Of a DNA stretch of 64,000 bases, positions 1 to 10,750 are shown piece after piece (positions within the stretch are counted from its first letter, which is position 1; each line of letters starts with the position of its first letter). The stretch lies in assembly GCF_040954645.1 (NCBI RefSeq), contig NC_092810.1:8664185-8728184 (forward strand). The letters run 5' to 3'. The notes beneath the pieces are model-generated. The model worked only from the letters and a program-made list of their open reading frames with translations. It had not been told where the DNA came from and ran no database searches. The DNA is from Diabrotica undecimpunctata (taxonomy: Eukaryota; Arthropoda; Insecta; Coleoptera; Chrysomelidae). Position numbers and translations under genes: made by a program.

Positions 1-696
1 ACGCACGACCGCTGGAAGGTTTATATTATTTGTATATGGGAGATTACTATTTACCTATTTTTATGCTTTTTTTTTCATATTTATTATTTACATCTTGTTC
101 ATAATGAGCTTCAAGAAAGAACCTTTTTTAAATGTATGTGTGATCTTTAAGCTTATTAGCGTTACATAATTTCAGTGTAAACCAATCGAAAGTATTTATT
201 GTGAAGTTAGTGAACCATCCCTAGAAGACAGAAGACTTTATTTAAGTGTAGCATACGTCGCAAAAATCAGGTCTAATTAAAAACCCTACTATTCAAAACT
301 GTTTTATATAATAGTATCCAAATCTCTTCATAAATAAGCCAAGAACGGCCAAACCCTTCTGCACGAGGATTAAAAGCTACTAAAATCAATTAAACTACAC
401 GTTGTCAGAATGCTTTTCCTCCCAATCGTGTTAATTTCTTCCATGGCAAATAAAGAACCGTCAGTGCCTAACTTACCTCATTTTTGTCGACCAACATTCA
501 ACAAAGCCACAGTTAATCAAATCCGCCCTCAATGAAATGCTTTACAACTACAAGGTGCATCTAAATCAAATGAAGGTACTGGTGCTACAGTCATAACCTC
601 AACATCGAAAAATAAATACAAACTCCTTTCAGAGTACTCCATTTAAAATCCACAAGGAATCTACGTTCCTGTAGTTGGCTGTATACCATATATTAA

Positions 697-911
697 AAAA
701 TTTATTAAAATCCTTTCTAAAAGGTATATATAAAAACCCAAACGGGCTATGTTAGACAAAACGTTTTCGGAATCCATAATTCCATCATTCCATCATCAGT
801 GTCTAGACACTGCTGATGGAACATGGATTCCGAAAACGTTTTGTCTAACATAGCCCGTTTGGATTTTTAAATACATATATACCTTTTACAAAGGATTTTA
901 ATAAATTTTTT
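697..911. repeat. Foldback MITE-like inverted repeat
   Basis: Two arms of roughly 80-90 bp (697-777 and 822-911) are reverse complements with a few mismatches. They are separated by about 44 bp that contains its own small palindrome around gtctagac. The arms share the core gacaaaacgttttcgg. No coding capacity is present, and the element sits inside the Jockey RNase H remnant. This is the layout of a non-autonomous foldback or MITE. The parent transposase family is not identifiable from the sequence. Confidence 0.8.
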
Positions 912-1489
912 ACTTCATTTACTCTGCTGACCTATACGCCCTATAGAATATTATACTCTACTATTATACTACTATAAGTTTTGTACAGTCAATCCAATAT
1001 GTCTACCCAACTCATCCTTTGGTTATCAGTATAAAACAAGAAGTTCATACCGCTTAACTAAATGAAAAAAATATTATATTCTTCTGGGTCCCATCCCATA
1101 TTGAAATTCAAGGAAATGAAGAGGCATACAACGCTACAAAAGAAGCTGCAACTTGTGATAATGCGGAGTGTACTTAAACATTTAAGAGTGCGGACTTGAA
1201 AGCTGCAGTCAAATGTAAAGTACGATATATGTGAGAAGAAAAGTGGAAAGTGTCATCAACCAAGCTACGCGATAGTAAAAAATCGATAAAACTCTGGCCC
1301 ATATTACCAACAAGTCGAAAAGACCAGGTAATATTAACGCGATATCGGCTAGGTCATACCCGATTAACTAATAGCCATGTGGTTTTTAACAAACAAGAAC
1401 CAAGATGTTACAACTGTGAAGAAAACGTAATAATCAAACATATATTAGAGAAATGTCCAGCATTAAAGCCAAAGCGCATGTTAAACAAT

Positions 1490-1610
1490 CATCATCATCA
1501 GTGGCATTACAGCTCGTTATGAGCCAAACCCTTCTTCAGAACAATCTTCCATTCGCCCCTGTCTCTGGTAACTCTTCTTCATGCTTTAACTCCGATGGAT
1601 TTTAGATCAT
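1490..1610 (-). mobile_element. Short retro-insert (SINE-like or LINE 3' end) with 13-bp TSD
   Basis: A 121-bp segment is bracketed by the direct repeat catgttaaacaat (1477-1489 and 1611-1623). Its plus-strand left edge is catcatcatca, so on the minus strand it ends in an (ATG)n tail, the typical 3' end of RTE-mobilised sequences. It lies within the Jockey remnant, and removing it restores the reading frame across the junction. Whether it is a SINE or a strongly 5'-truncated LINE cannot be decided here. Confidence 0.7.
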
Positions 1611-1735
1611 CATGTTAAACAATATACCCAACAAATTAAGTGATATTTTAGGTCTACAGTGCATAATGTCAAAACTAAAAAGTTTCTTAACTTTAAGTCA
1701 TTCTAAATATTCTAAACGCTCTCTAAACATATAAA

Positions 1736-2779
1736 TGTAATACAAATTATTTATTAAAAAAAATTTCAGTGTAAAGTCAAGGTTTTATATCTTATAAATA
1801 GTGTAATATATCTCTTGTTGCTCATTTTTCTTGACCAATTAAAAACTAAGTTCATTCTTGTAAAAAATAGGCTATTAAATCCGTTGTCTGTGACCCGAAT
1901 ATAAACCATAATAATTAGATTAAATTCTTATCTCACGTCTTCTTTTGCCAACTTTCTAAAAGCTGATCAACCGTTCTAAGATGAGAGACAGACAGATCGA
2001 TATACTAGCGAGGAGTGCTGGGCGTGTCTAATTTTTCACGGCGGATCAAACCACCTGAACATTGTAGTGGTGTAGTAAGTAGCGATGTAACAACAAAAGA
2101 ATTTTATTTCGAAATATTATCAGTCTTTCGATATGACTTTGTCGATTTAACAAAGCTCTTGTGATTTCAATGAGCCGGAGATAATTTTGTGAACTGAAAT
2201 GTCGGGGATGTTTGAACCTTTGTCATTAATCTGTAGGTTCTTTTCGCAAGGAGGAGGAGAGAAAATATAATAAAGGAAATTTCAATTTACGTCGATATTG
2301 ATTATACTCCCACATATCAATTTATATACAGTATAAAGTAATTGTATAAAAATTGGCAAAGGAAGTCGAAACGAAAAAACTAAACGAATATAAGAAGTTT
2401 AAAGACAATTAAATTTTGATTTTTTTTAAATAAATAGAAGTGAAAATTTAAATATAAACTTTTCTAGTAGAAAAAAGTTCTTCTTTATCTTCATCTACCA
2501 GTTCAATCACCGTTATCGATCGGAGGACATCATGGTGAATGTCAGCAGCTTTAAAAAATGATATAGTACCATTGTATTAAGCTTTTAAGCGATGATATTC
2601 TTCTACCAGGACTACGTTTACCTTGAATTTCTTCCTTAACATAAAAATATCAAATACTTTCGTAAGTTTCGTATTTTTTAGTATGCCTTCTACAGTGAAG
2701 GAATTATTTCAGCTTGCATCTTTTAATATTTTAACCAGTTGTGTTGGTTGGTTCCACTGACTAAGAACCCTAGGAGTTT
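1736..2779. other. No recognised gene
   Basis: AT-rich sequence. The first roughly 190 bases look like the 3' UTR of the Jockey remnant. The rest may contain the 5' UTR of the LINE that begins near 2780. No ORF longer than background and no clear repeat structure was seen. Confidence 0.5.
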
Positions 2780-2940
2780 TCAAGATGATGTTCAATAGTC
2801 AAGTCGCACTTTAAACAGCGGAACTAAATAAGAGAAAAAAGCAGGAACTTATTGACCTAATAATGAATTTTAAGTTAATCACTGTCCAGTTCGAATCCTC
2901 AGTTATCAGAGTACGTTAATAGATTAACATAAACAGTTCA

Positions 2941-3163
2941 AAAAGATATTAAAGCATTTATTGTCGAACATAACCTAGACAATATTGTGTGTGATCAGTG
3001 TATTAAGACTAACAAGGATCTAAGTCAAATGAAAAAAATGAAAAGTGAACTTGCAACAGAAAGTAAACTATCATTCCATTTAGAAAAACGTACAGAGGAG
3101 CAACAAGATTTAATTTTTATATTAAAAGATAAATATAATAAAAATTCAGCCATACTCATACTA
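2941..3163 (+). pseudogene. LINE ORF1, N-terminal/central part (coiled coil)
   Basis: The frame reads KAFIVEHNLDNIVCDQCIKT, followed by a charged, coiled-coil-like stretch containing LSFHLEKRTEEQQDLIF and ending KDKYNKNSA. Cys pairs followed by a coiled coil are usual in ORF1 proteins of CR1/L2-like LINEs, which bind RNA. The frame runs directly into the Sailor insertion. After that insert is removed, it continues at 5565 as TPSSEKTVNKAGPSN without a stop. Upstream, 2780-2940 holds stop-interrupted weak similarity (KREKKQELIDLI). Confidence 0.6.
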
Positions 3164-3505
3164 TAGTTTATTTTTATGAACGAGAGAGTAATTAGCATAA
3201 TTTTAACTGGTAGCTCCGACCACTCCATGGGCGTGCTCAAGATTAATTGAAAAATGACTTTGAATAATTGTAAAAAATAAATGAATTATTTCAGTGTTAT
3301 AAAGTGTTATGTGTATGTAAACAAAAGTGACCTCTTTTATCACACACTATATTAGAACTGACTGGCCTACATTAAAAAGGGTTTTAAAAAATTCACATTT
3401 TTTTTAATTTTTAAAAATTACAAAAGAGAAAAAGAGTTTTTAAAACCGTCTAAGGTATGTTAAATAGATGAATAAAAATATTAATATAAAACTTACAGCT
3501 ACTTG

Positions 3506-4846
3506 TTACAAATCCAAATCAGATTCAGAAGATGAACTTTCAGAACCAAGATTTATAATAACTGGCTCGATCATTTTATCAGTAATATTGTCCAGCTTCG
3601 ACATTTTTTCCTCTTCTTTAATAGTGTGATTTACTGCCTTTTCCCAGTTTTCAGGTTTTACATTATTTACGGCCTCCAAAAACAACTGTTTAACATCATG
3701 AATTTTAAAAGTGGTATTTTTTCTTGAAACTTCACTCTTTATCTGTGCCCATACCAGTTCAATCGGGTTTAATTCTCAATGATATGGTGGGGATCTAAGT
3801 ACTGTCATTCCACGATTTTTGGCAATTTCATCAATTTCGTATTTTTTAAATTTTTCTTTATGAAGGGCACACAACGAATAAAGTTCCTTTCTTATAGATC
3901 CGGGATGGTACGTAATATTTTTTGAACTTAGCCAATTCTGCAAGTCTTTTTTTAACCACTTGGTTGTGGGCAGTCCTTCTATAAGTCTGGAGTGATAACT
4001 TGCATTATCCATTACTATTACACAGTTCTTAGGAAGAAGATCTATCATTTGTTCGAACCATTCTTGAAAGACATCAGCGTTCATGTCTTCATGGTAGTCA
4101 CCGGTACGAGTTGATTCAAAAGTTAATAAACCACCTTCAACAAAACCGTCTGAACTGCCAATGTGTACTATTATCAGCCTGCGTCCCTTTCCTGATGGTG
4201 GGTTTAAACCAGTAGATAAGTTATTTACAAAAGCGTGCCTTTGACTTGTAACAGTTTCATCCTGCCAAAATTTATTTGGTGTATGACCCTCGTTGATCCA
4301 TGTTTCATCAAGATAAAATATTTTTCTTTTTTGGTTTCTCATTTCCTTTATGGTTCTTAGAAAATGTCTTCTCCATATGACAATATCGCTTCTTTCTAAT
4401 AAAATAGACTTTCTGGGATTCTTTTTCCAGCGGAAGCCTATTTCTTTTAAAAGTTTTAATAACGTACTTCGACTCATTTCTGGGTAATCCTTATCATCTC
4501 GAACTGAGACAAGAACTTTATCCAATGTTGGAAATTCTTGTCTAAAGAAGAATTCATGCACTTTCCGTCGAAGTCCTTCTTTAAAATGATATTCTATTTG
4601 AAATTTTGGTTTCCCTGGAGCATTACGTGGCATTTGAAAACTACCACATTTCTCTTCTTTAATAACTCTGTAAATCGTAGATTTCCCAACACCAAGTGTA
4701 CTGCTAACTAACTCAACGGTCTCATCAACACTTTCACATAAACGTTTGTCTGTAAATGATTTAAAACAATTAAATATTAATGTTTTTTCATTAACTGTTA
4801 GAGGACCAATTTTTCGGCGTTTACACGGCACTTCCAAATTTTCCAT
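3506..4846 (-). pseudogene. Sailor-like DDE transposase with one internal stop
   Basis: Cut-and-paste transposase of the IS630/Tc1/mariner superfamily, 446 residues from ATG at 4846 (MENLEVPCKRRKIG). The N-terminus carries a helix-turn-helix region with GVGKSTIYRVIKEEK. Catalytic motifs are FYLDETW (first D), VIVMDNASYH (second D) and ELNPIE (third acidic). I count 82 residues between second D and E, which is the DD82E spacing. A single TGA at 3776-3778 (codon 357) falls just before ELNPIE, where relatives have Cys or another residue. The frame continues to an acidic serine-rich tail (LGSESSSS) and stops at 3506. Except for that nonsense codon the protein looks complete, so inactivation appears recent. 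Confidence 0.85.
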
Positions 4847-5089
4847 AACACTAGTATACACAATAAACTGCACCTTGCAACTGAAGTACCTACTTTTAGT
4901 GAACTGTTAAGAATTTTGAATACGCCACTTGGACCTTCCTATATACAAAATGGAAAAACCCACTATCACATTTTCTGTGGAATAAGTTTAGAAGGTAATT
5001 ATGTAGTCAATTACTGTCGTAGATTCCTGGAATTAAAGAATTAAATGTTTGATTGTTGAAACCCTTACTTCGTGGAATGCACTCATTTC

Positions 5090-5229
5090 AGATAAAATAA
5101 AACGTTTTATTTTATCTAAAGAATTAAACTTTATTTTGCAAATAGGCAAAGAATTAAACTTTATTTTGCAAATAGATAAAATAAAACGTTTTATTTTATC
5201 TAAAGAATTAAACTTTATTTTGCAAATAG
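5090..5229. repeat. Palindrome-bearing tandem repeat
   Basis: A perfect 28-bp palindrome centred on aacgtt occurs twice (5090-5117 and 5174-5201). Each copy is followed by the unit aagaattaaactttatttt and then gcaaata. A third copy of the unit without the palindrome lies between them. The repeats sit between the transposase start and the right TIR of the Sailor element, so they could be transposase-binding or regulatory repeats. That role is inference. Confidence 0.85.
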
Positions 5230-5250
5230 GTAGGTAGGTACTTATTAAAC

Positions 5251-5278
5251 TTTTATTGGTTATATATAACCAATAAAA
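5251..5278. repeat. Perfect 28-bp palindrome
   Basis: The sequence from 5251 to 5278 is its own reverse complement, centred on tatata, with arms beginning ttttattggtta. It lies in the same region of the Sailor element as the repeated 28-bp palindromes but has a different sequence. It could form a cruciform or hairpin. Confidence 0.85.
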
Positions 5279-5564
5279 TAAACATCTTACATTTCTTGCA
5301 AATTCATTAGTACCTGTTAACCTCCATCTCTCCGACACTGGCAACCTTATTTAGAGATTAGTAACCCTCACAACTATTGTATTCTATTCTGCTCCAACCT
5401 TTATACCTGGTGGTCATACTCAATTTAAAATTGTTTTCCTATATACTTCTGTAAACTTGTTGACAAATATCTGTTTTTCATTGAGTCACCCGTATCAACA
5501 GTTTAGGGATTTGCATACATAATTTATTGTTTTATTACTCTCTCATACATAAAAATACACTATA

Positions 5565-6025
5565 ACGCCATCTAGCGAGAAAACTGTAAATAAAGCAGGC
5601 CCGAGCAACTTAGTTTCTACCAGTCAAGAACCCATCGATCAAGTCGACCTTATTCATACATGAGTGATAAAAACAAAGAAAATAAAAACAATAGAAAAAC
5701 AGGACACTCATCTTGGAATACTCAATCGAAAAAAGAAAACAAATACAAACCGATTATTGCAAGCAACGGATCATTTACTGTAAACACCATTCCTAGACAA
5801 GGTCATATACATGTGTCCCGCATAGGTGTTGATATAAAAGCCGATGATCTTCTAAAATTCTTGGGTGAGACGATTACTTTCAACTGCATGGAATGGCATA
5901 GAACTGACAAATACTTTACATATAAGGTATCTTTCCCTTTCGATAAAATTGACGAAATCTGCAGACCTAATATTTGACCCAAAGAAGCTGCAGTTGGAGA
6001 TTTAACTTCAAAAGAAATTTTCAGC
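5565..6025 (+). pseudogene. LINE ORF1, C-terminal part
   Basis: After the Sailor insertion ORF1 continues in frame to IDQVDLIHT and meets a stop near 5660. A neighbouring frame then carries MSDKNKENKNN and the conserved C-terminal domain (HVSRIGVDIKADDLLKFLGE, YKVSFPFDKIDEI), ending with WPKEAAVGDL across another frameshift at about 5976. The basic, Asn-rich linker followed by this domain matches ORF1 nucleic-acid-binding proteins of CR1/L2-like elements. At least two frame changes make it non-functional. Confidence 0.65.
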
Positions 6026-6089
6026 ACATAAAAAAGACGGAGGAAGAAACCAAGAAGCTTCTACAAACTTTTTTCAAAATAAACTAATT

Positions 6090-6640
6090 CGACAAGGTAC
6101 CATGCCTACCATGTTTCATGTTAATTTGCAGTGTAGTTCAAATAAACTCAATATGATCAATGCTTTTCTTGCGGATCTAAATGTATATGACTTCATATGA
6201 CTTTCGGAGCTCTGACAAAGTGAAGAAAATTTAAAATTAATTAGCATCTCCTGCTTTTCATTAGCTAATTTCTTTTGTAGGATAAAAAAGAAACAAAGTC
6301 GAATTGCAATTTAAATAAAAGAAAATCTTATGTATTCTTCTCTTAACACGTTAGATTGTATACAGATCGGGTAAGGGTGAATTTGACTTCATCGCCATTT
6401 GACGTTTTTGGTGAATTGTGGGAATGTCATATTGTCCTTGCTTAGTAAACAGACACACTGATCTTATTTGGTGATTTTGATATAATTTTAGAATTGAATC
6501 TGGCCCTTCTTTTGATATTCAAACTCTATTAACATCTTATGGTCTAAAAGTTACTATAAACGATTATACTAAAATCACATCCCAGTCCAGTAGTTGCATC
6601 GACAACATTATGACAAATTTTTCTGAAAATACAATCTGCT
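6090..6640 (+). pseudogene. LINE ORF2, AP-like endonuclease remnant
   Basis: Fragments in shifting frames resemble an apurinic endonuclease-like domain of a CR1/L2-type ORF2. These are NKLNMINAFLADLNVYDF near the start, a GALT-like stretch then ISCFSLANFFCRI near 6240-6285, LILFGDFD at about 6450-6480, and YTKITSQSSSCIDNIMTNF at 6570-6620, which corresponds to the family's conserved IDNIF motif. The GDF motif is where the catalytic GDFN normally occurs. The domain is heavily decayed. Confidence 0.6.
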
Positions 6641-6719
6641 GAAAAAACACCTTCTCTTCCCACTATTAATCTTCAATTTTTTCTTCAATTATAGAAATTA
6701 TGCTTCTCCGAGTAAGTCC

Positions 6720-7309
6720 TTTTTTTTTCATCCCGTGGTTGAAGAAGAGGTCTCTCAAATAGTAAAATCTCTTAGTAATTCTAATTGTAGGGACGTTTAC
6801 AAAATTAACGGCAAAATTTTAAAAGAAACTTACTAAATAGTTTTAACACCTTTCACTCATCTTTTTAATTTAATTCTATTAACTTTAGTGTTTCTGGAAG
6901 TACTAAAATACTCAAAAGTACTACCTATCTACACAAGAGGTAATTCCACAAAAACTGACAATTACAGACCCATAAGCATTATTTCTACTTTTGGAAAAGT
7001 GATTGAAAAGGTTATAAAACCACAATTTTATTCCTATTTTGAGTCAAATAATTACTCTTTAGCAACTTACAATATGGATGGAAGTGCTCGTCCTACTACA
7101 AACGCAGTATTTAATGTTGTGAGTAAGGTGATTGAGGGGCTTGGACGCTTCAATCCCATGGCAATTTCTCTTTGCGACTTGTCGAAGGCTTTTGACTGCG
7201 TTTCACACATTTTGCCCCATAAATTAATTTACTGTGGAATCAGAGGTATCCATCTTAAGCTTATAACTTCTTATCTATGTGGCTGGCACCAGACGGTAGT
7301 ATCTAAAGG
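6720..7309 (+). pseudogene. LINE ORF2, reverse transcriptase N-terminal half
   Basis: Fingers and palm of a non-LTR reverse transcriptase. VVEEEVSQIVKSLSNSNC begins it. After one stop the frame gives KVLPIYTRGNSTKTDNYRP followed by ISIISTFGKVIEK, then SLCDLSKAFDCVSH, the RT block normally containing the first catalytic Asp, and GIRGIHLKLITSYL. It ends abruptly at 7309 with SKG, where a hAT element is inserted, and resumes in frame at 10300. Confidence 0.8.
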
Positions 7310-10291
7310 CAGTGGCGGCTGGTGACTCAAAAATTTGGTAGTTCTGCAGTATTTTTTGGTTTTTTTTAATTCAATATCTTTTAATCGTTGTATTTTACAA
7401 CGAGGCTTTTAGTTTGATATTTTACACCATATATTTATTCATTATATATCTATTAAAAAATAATAAAGAACTTACCGATTTTCTTCTTTTCAAATTGAAG
7501 ATAATTCCAATTATATCAAAAATAGCAATGGTACATTATGGCACACTAGTAATTGTTTTATAGTTTATGTTTTTAGTAGAATTTTATCGATAAATAGGTA
7601 CGTGAAACTAAGGAATGCAAACAAAAAAACACTACAAACAAAATCTCCACAACAATAATTGCATTATAGGGTCTTACGAACTAACTACACACAGAGCCAA
7701 ATATATTATTTTTCTTTATAAATAAGCTCGATTCGTCGATTTTTTTTTTAAAGCAAACTTGTCTATAACTTTTTCATTAAAGTTTGGTATTTCTTTTATA
7801 AGTGTTTTTTCTACTGACAACATGGTTAATGCTACAAGTCGGTCTTCAGTCATGGAATTTCTCAAGAATGTTTTAATCCGTTTTAAACTCGAAAAGCACC
7901 TTTCAGCTTCTGCCGTACTCATGGGCACTGTAATTAGAATTTGAAGCAGTTTTACAGTTTCTTGAAAAGGCTCTGTTAAATTATTTTCAATTAAAAATTT
8001 TAAAAAAGGTATTGCCCCATTAATGTCTCTACAGTCTCTTCTAAAATAAATAACAGATAATTCAATCTTCAAGCGCTCCCTATCTAAATTTGGATATGAC
8101 GCGCAAGTCAGGCTTAAATTATCATCTGGGAAATTATCACAATAATTATCAAATTGCTCAGGATAAAGCAATGAAGTTGCAAGTAGGTGATTTTTAAAAG
8201 CAAATCTATCATTTGCACAATTTATGATTATATCACAAACTTCGATAGATGCTCTCCGATGATCTACTGGACTGTTATCCTTCCGTAACCTTTTAGTTGG
8301 TAATGGTTCAACGCATAAACTAGAACCTTGGTCAATGGTATCATCTATTGAATTTCTAACTGAATTCATGTATCTTTCGAAATCTGTCACCTTTTTATTG
8401 ATTTCCAAAGGATCCGTTTTAGTCTTTTGAAGGGCATTATACAAAACGTCTACTTGTAGCATTATGCGATGGAAAAATGTTAACCAAAAAACAAAATTTT
8501 GATCCACTAGTATTCTTCGAATGGAAGACGCTGAACTACAGACAGCTGCCTTATCAAACGATTCTTCTATTTCTTCCATACATTCGATAAAAGAAGATCG
8601 ATGTTCAAACACAACATTAACAGTTCGAATATTGAAGTTCCAGCGAGTTGGAGCGCCATGAGGAATTTTCTTTTGGACGATTTTATCTAAAACTGCCACT
8701 CGTTGTGGCGAATTTTTAAAAAACTTAGGGATTTCATTTAAATTTCCAAAAAAAAAGTCTAACTTGAGAGTTTTCGGAACAAGCCTTAGACATTATTAAA
8801 TTTAATTGATGCGCGTAACAGTGTACAAAATGAGCAAATGGATATTTTTCTTTGATTCTGGCTTGAACTCCTGCGTGCTGTCCACACATGACCGCTGCCC
8901 CATCATAACTCTGAGCAATTAGTTTATTATTTGAGTTTTCCAGGATAGGATCCAAAACACTGAAAATGTTTTTGCTTAAAGTATCTGCATTTAATTTTGA
9001 AGGTACCAAATATGTCCAAAATCGTTCTACCGGTGCTCCATTTCGACAATATCTAAATACTACAACCATTTGTGATTTTGCTGGAATGTCTGTAGTCTCG
9101 TCGGCCATGACGGCTAGATATGGAGATTCCCGAATTTCCTCCAAAATTTTATCCTGGCATAATTCCAACATGCAGTCCAAAATATCATTTTGAATTTCTT
9201 TAGAAATGCCCTTAAAAACCGTCGATTCTTCCAAGTGTTGTGCTCAAGTTTTATCCAATTCAGCAGTAAAATTTATGAGGCCGCGAAAAATTCCAGGATT
9301 GTCGGATGTTTGTGTCTCGTCGTGTCCCCGAAGCGCCAATTCGAAAACACTACAAAATTTTATGCAGTCTATAATTTTTGAGAGAACATACCTACTTTTT
9401 GTTACAGCTTCATTGAATTTTTGAATATTTATCCAGTATGCAGTATCTAACTATTCTTTAATATTCACGGAGCCTAATAAAGCATATTCTATTTGATTGT
9501 GCAAATGATGCTTAGAAGTTTCGTGCTTTTTTATTTTATCACTTAAATGTACTAAGTCTGTTACACCAACTTGCGTCCATGACTTATCACCTCCAAAGAG
9601 TACACAAGGAAATCAGAAAAGAGCGTTTTTTCTGTTGCAGCCACATATCCAACTATTTCTCGTAGAAATATCGCAATTAAATTGTCGTTTGTAATTTTTC
9701 CCTTGGCTTGATCTTTTTTTTACGATTTTAATATCCGGCAAAGGACGTCCTTTGCATTTTAATTCTAGTTTTTCGTCATAAGAATATTTAAAGAATCTCT
9801 TAACATTAATCAAATTATAAATAACATCCATCCTGAACAGCACGTTTATTCTCATATACTTAATATAAATACCGAATTACGTGCAGGACAACTTATTTTA
9901 ACAGTCGTCGCGTCGCGATCACCGATTATTTAAAATTACAATAAACGTAGGTTTGTACACACTAGTTCGAACTGCGAAAAATGCAGCTCAAATATTGCTT
10001 TTAGTCGTCGCCTGAAAAGTGTTGGCGAGGGGTTGAGCGGGTGTTATCGGGGATATCTTAAACAGTTCACAGCTCGGAGTAGCACCGGTCCGGTCAAATA
10101 AGTGGGACTTGCTGTCGCCATGAGATGCGACGGACGACAGATTAAAATAAAGGCGGCCATGCACGAAAACCATCTAAATGAATTTAAATTTTATAAGTAG
10201 TGATATTTTTTATTTAATTTTCAAAGTAATTTTGTTTGGATTATTTTGGTGGTTCTGCAGCTCCGCAGCACTTATATACCAACCGCCACTG
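7310..10291 (-). mobile_element. hAT transposon (ZMYM1-like lineage), 8-bp TSD
   Basis: A 2982-bp element delimited by the 8-bp duplication tctaaagg (7302-7309 and 10292-10299). The terminal inverted repeats are cagtggcggctggt on the left and accaaccgccactg on the right, one mismatch in 14. TSD length and CAGTGGCG termini are typical of hAT. A transposase pseudogene occupies the minus strand. The element splits the LINE reverse transcriptase, and removing the element plus one TSD copy restores that frame exactly. Confidence 0.92.
7716..9855 (-). pseudogene. hAT transposase (TTF zinc finger to dimerisation domain)
   Basis: Broken hAT transposase. The ATG at 9855 starts an N-terminal piece with KCKGRPLPDIKI, then NSWICGC and a TTF-type zinc-finger region including KIKKHETSKHHLHNQIEYAL. 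The RNase-H-like core follows (ESPYLAVMADETTDIPAKSQ, with QSYDGAAVMCGQHAG and FVHCYAHQLNLIMS). The C-terminal dimerisation domain reads VPMSTAEAERCFSSLKRIKT and ends at 7716. Two in-frame stops lie near 9455 and 9242, and frame changes occur near 8720 and 9610, so it cannot make a full protein. The architecture resembles ZMYM1-like hAT proteins. It could still be mobilised in trans through its intact termini. Confidence 0.85.
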
Positions 10292-10299
10292 TCTAAAGG

Positions 10300-10700
10300 T
10301 CATCTGTCCGATTTTCTATCCGTAAAACATGGAGTCCCGCAAGGTTCAGTCTTAGGATTTTTTTTGTTTATTATTTATGTCAACGATTTGCCTAAATTTA
10401 TATCTCAGTACAGATTCATACAATTCGCGGATTATATGACATACGATATATCAGGAAAAAATAATGATGATTTAAAAATGTCCTATGAGGAAGTTTCTAC
10501 TAAATCTAGTACATGGTTGCTGCAAACAAACTAAAACTTAACTCTGATTAAACGCAAAATTTGGTTGTATCTGCAAGTAATTACACAATGATCCAGATAA
10601 CAAAGAAACTATTGTGAATAAACATAGATAATCGACTGAACTAGATGGCTCATATCTCACAACTAAAGTAAAAGCTCTCAAGTTAATTATTTGTTATTCG
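10300..10700 (+). pseudogene. LINE ORF2, reverse transcriptase C-terminal half
   Basis: Continuation of the RT interrupted by the hAT element. HGVPQGSVLGFFLFIIYVND is block B. The FADD catalytic box is changed to FADYMTYDISG, so the second catalytic Asp of the pair is lost. After a stop at 10531, pieces resembling the thumb (NRLNWMAHISQ, about 10640) are still visible. Degenerate and inactive. Confidence 0.8.
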
Positions 10701-10750
10701 CCAACTGGCAAGGGTTGTCAACTTTGAAACATTAAAAATAACATTTTTCT

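Larger units (their letters stand above)
205..1735 (+). pseudogene. Jockey-like LINE remnant: RNase H and C-terminal tail
   Basis: Decayed C-terminal part of a Jockey-type non-LTR retrotransposon polyprotein, read mostly in one frame. About 212-280 gives the linker EDRRLYLSVAYVAKI. About 575-645 resembles the RNase H start. From 986 the frame gives QSIQYVYPTHPLVI, the conserved RNase H stretch WVPSHIEIQGNEEA (about 1086-1127), then QVILTRYRLGHTRLTNSH and a Cys/His tail YNCEE...KHILEKCP. Several in-frame stops (about 647, 1054, 1175 and 1231) show it is dead. Two later insertions interrupt it, the foldback at 697-911 and a short retro-insert at 1490-1610. After the second, the frame resumes as NNIPNKLSDILG and ends near 1735. 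An A-rich 3' UTR may reach about 1925. No endonuclease or RT catalytic core lies inside the window. Confidence 0.75.
3164..5562 (-). mobile_element. DD82E (Sailor-type) Tc1/mariner-superfamily transposon
   Basis: A 2399-bp element flanked by TA (3162-3163 and 5563-5564). Its terminal inverted repeats of about 30 bp carry the core gagagagtaat on the left and attactctctc on the right, with a few mismatches. It contains one transposase gene on the minus strand and, 5' of that gene, a cluster of palindromes and short tandem repeats. It lies inside LINE ORF1, and excision to one TA would restore the LINE frame. The Sailor assignment rests on the catalytic spacing and needs a database check. Confidence 0.8.
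2780..10750 (+). mobile_element. CR1/L2-like LINE with nested Sailor and hAT insertions
   Basis: Degenerate two-ORF non-LTR retrotransposon. ORF1 pieces lie at about 2940-3163 and 5565-6025. ORF2 endonuclease pieces lie at about 6090-6640 and RT pieces at 6720-7309 and 10300-10700. It is interrupted at 3164-5562 by a DD82E transposon and at 7310-10291 by a hAT transposon. Removing each insert with one target-site copy rejoins the LINE reading frame, which shows that both inserts are younger. The 5' limit is approximate and no 3' tail was recognised. Confidence 0.8.

Noticed and set aside
3025..3240. 71-codon minus-strand frame at 3025-3240
   Set aside because: Antisense to LINE ORF1 and running across the Sailor insertion boundary, so not a gene.
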